Source: Bacteroidales bacterium
Lineage (GTDB): Bacteria; Bacteroidota; Bacteroidia; Bacteroidales; UBA4181
Direction: 5' to 3'
NCBI GenBank assembly: GCA_031264715.1
Contig: JAISDP010000341.1
Span: 1 to 7,302, forward strand
Length of the DNA stretch: 7,302 nucleotides
The translations under genes were made by a program, and so were the position numbers. The notes beneath the pieces were generated by a model. It had not been told where the DNA came from. It saw nothing but the letters and a program-made list of their open reading frames with translations, and searched no databases. Positions 6,832-7,302 of this stretch are shown here, in pieces. Each line of letters opens with the position of its first letter. The stretch's first letter is position 1.

Positions 6832-6837
6832 TCCTTT
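6832..6837 (-). promoter_or_regulatory. Shine-Dalgarno-like site supporting the GTG start of dnaX
   Basis: AAAGGA on the minus strand lies 7 nt before the GTG at 6824. It is notable because the other genes here show no such site, and it helps fix the non-ATG start. Confidence 0.45.
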
Positions 6838-6871
6838 ATGAATCACAGCATTAAATAATTGCCGGTTCATG

Positions 6872-6902
6872 CAAAGTAAAGAAAAATTTTCCTGTATTCA
6901 AA
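6872..6902 (-). promoter_or_regulatory. Bacteroidota-type promoter of dnaX
   Basis: On the minus strand, TTTG (6902-6899) is followed after 19 nt by TTACTTTG (6879-6872), one mismatch from TAnnTTTG. The predicted transcription start is near 6866, with a leader of about 41 nt to the GTG start. A short inverted repeat, ACAATT (6925-6930) and AATTGT (6933-6938), lies upstream of the -33 box and could be a binding site, though this is only a possibility. Confidence 0.45.
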
Positions 6903-7051
6903 ATCGCAAAATACATAAAAGGGAACAATTGGAATTGTCGCGTTGCGGATAAAATTGATTACGCCCCGTTGGGGCTTGGTATGAATGTGTTTGTTGCGAC
7001 ACAGGGCGTTGCCCTGTGCTAATGATGTCGCTCTTTCAGAGCTATTTACAC

Positions 7052-7079
7052 CCTGACAGGTCTGTCGAACCTGACAGGT
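7052..7079. repeat. Paired CCTGACAGGT repeat
   Basis: CCTGACAGGT occurs twice (7052-7061 and 7070-7079), separated by 8 nt. Each copy is itself a palindrome around a central A, so the pair also forms a 9-of-10-bp stem (7052-7061 with 7069-7078). I recall this decamer as a recurrent intergenic element in Bacteroidota. Confidence 0.65.
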
Positions 7080-7085
7080 TGCGTT

Positions 7086-7113
7086 GTAGAGACGCGATGC
7101 ATCGCGTCTCTAC
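7086..7113. repeat. Perfect 28-bp palindrome
   Basis: The half-site GTAGAGACGCGATG (7086-7099) is followed without a spacer by its exact reverse complement (7100-7113). I remember the GTAGAGACGCG end as a recurrent dispersed palindrome in several bacterial phyla. As RNA it would form a strong stem. There is no U tract after it on either strand, so a simple terminator is unlikely. Confidence 0.85.
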
Positions 7114-7302
7114 GCACGGGATGTTGGAACGTTGCCCGTCAGGGCATTCATATCCATAGAAATCAATGCGGAAAGCGGCAACCAATCTCCGCAGGAGATT
7201 CATATGAAACCCCATACGGGGTTTTGGTCCGGCGGCGCATCCTTTTTCTATTGATATGGTTTCCCCTACGGGAAACGCGCACGGTATGCATAAGCTTACG
7301 TA

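Larger units (their letters stand above)
6963..7276. repeat. Cluster of nine small hairpins (dispersed-repeat-like), no coding sequence
   Basis: No plausible gene exists between 6825 and the window end. Instead there are nine hairpins. H1 is GCCCC/GGGGC (6963-6975). H2 is CACAGGGC/GCCCTGTG (7000-7018). H3 is GCTCT/AGAGC (7030-7042). H4 is a 9-of-10 stem (7052-7078). H5 is a perfect palindrome (7086-7113). H6 is TGCCC/GGGCA (7133-7146). H7 is AATCTCC/GGAGATT (7184-7200). H8 is AAACCCC/GGGGTTT (7207-7224). H9 is GTTTCCC/GGGAAAC (7259-7276). Most have loops of 3-4 nt. Stems differ in sequence, but the linker ATTCATAT recurs after H6 (7146-7153) and H7 (7198-7205), and its reverse complement flanks H1 (6980-6986). 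I believe this type of hairpin-rich intergenic repeat is common in Bacteroidota chromosomes; its function is unknown. The cluster may continue past the window end. Confidence 0.75.

Noticed and set aside
6963..7276. CRISPR array
   Set aside because: Hairpins differ in sequence and spacing is irregular (about 23-53 nt between centres); there is no constant direct repeat, and no cas gene is present.
7285..7302. Overlapping palindromes TATGCATA, TAAGCTTA and TACGTA at the window edge
   Set aside because: Each is short enough to occur by chance and the sequence is cut off, so whether they belong to another hairpin unit cannot be judged.

Overview
The window looks like a chromosomal segment of a Bacteroidota (Bacteroidales-type) bacterium. 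The evidence is a set of Bacteroidota-style proteins (an OmpA-like/TPR lipoprotein, a family-specific outer-membrane barrel protein, a FabB-like ketosynthase with a GHEMWMAGASE segment), near absence of Shine-Dalgarno sequences, and upstream boxes resembling the Bacteroidota promoter (-33 TTTG, -7 TAnnTTTG). It reads as an ordinary housekeeping region. I see no CRISPR array, phage, toxin-antitoxin pair, transposase, tRNA or rRNA.

Layout. 1-552 (+) is the 3' part of a beta-ketoacyl-ACP synthase gene. It converges on a minus-strand OmpA-like/TPR lipoprotein gene (652-2364), and a hairpin between them (about 582-612) can terminate both. An AT-rich gap (2365-2693) carries the lipoprotein promoter. 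Next, all on the minus strand, come an outer-membrane barrel protein (2694-3539, GTG start) and, just upstream of it, a 46-residue lipoprotein (3627-3767); these two probably form one transcription unit. A Ldh_2-family malate/lactate-type dehydrogenase follows (3858-4931), then a gap with degenerate GCAAAG repeats, and then dnaX (5139-6824, GTG start), encoding the DNA polymerase III tau/gamma clamp-loader subunit. The last 400 bases (6900-7302) hold no gene but contain at least nine short perfect or near-perfect hairpins.

The genes do not form one pathway. They cover fatty-acid or polyketide-type chain elongation, envelope proteins, a central-metabolism oxidoreductase and replication.

Two things deserve a second look. 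First, dnaX contains a run of ten A at codons 367-370, exactly where the AAA+/collar part ends. A perfect 8-bp hairpin lies 5 nt after a slippery A AAA AAA heptamer, and both alternative frames stop within a few codons. This predicts a short gamma form of about 371 residues made by frameshifting or transcriptional slippage. Second, the hairpin cluster at the right end has differing stems but recurring linkers (ATTCATAT), including copies in opposite orientations, which suggests a dispersed structured repeat family.
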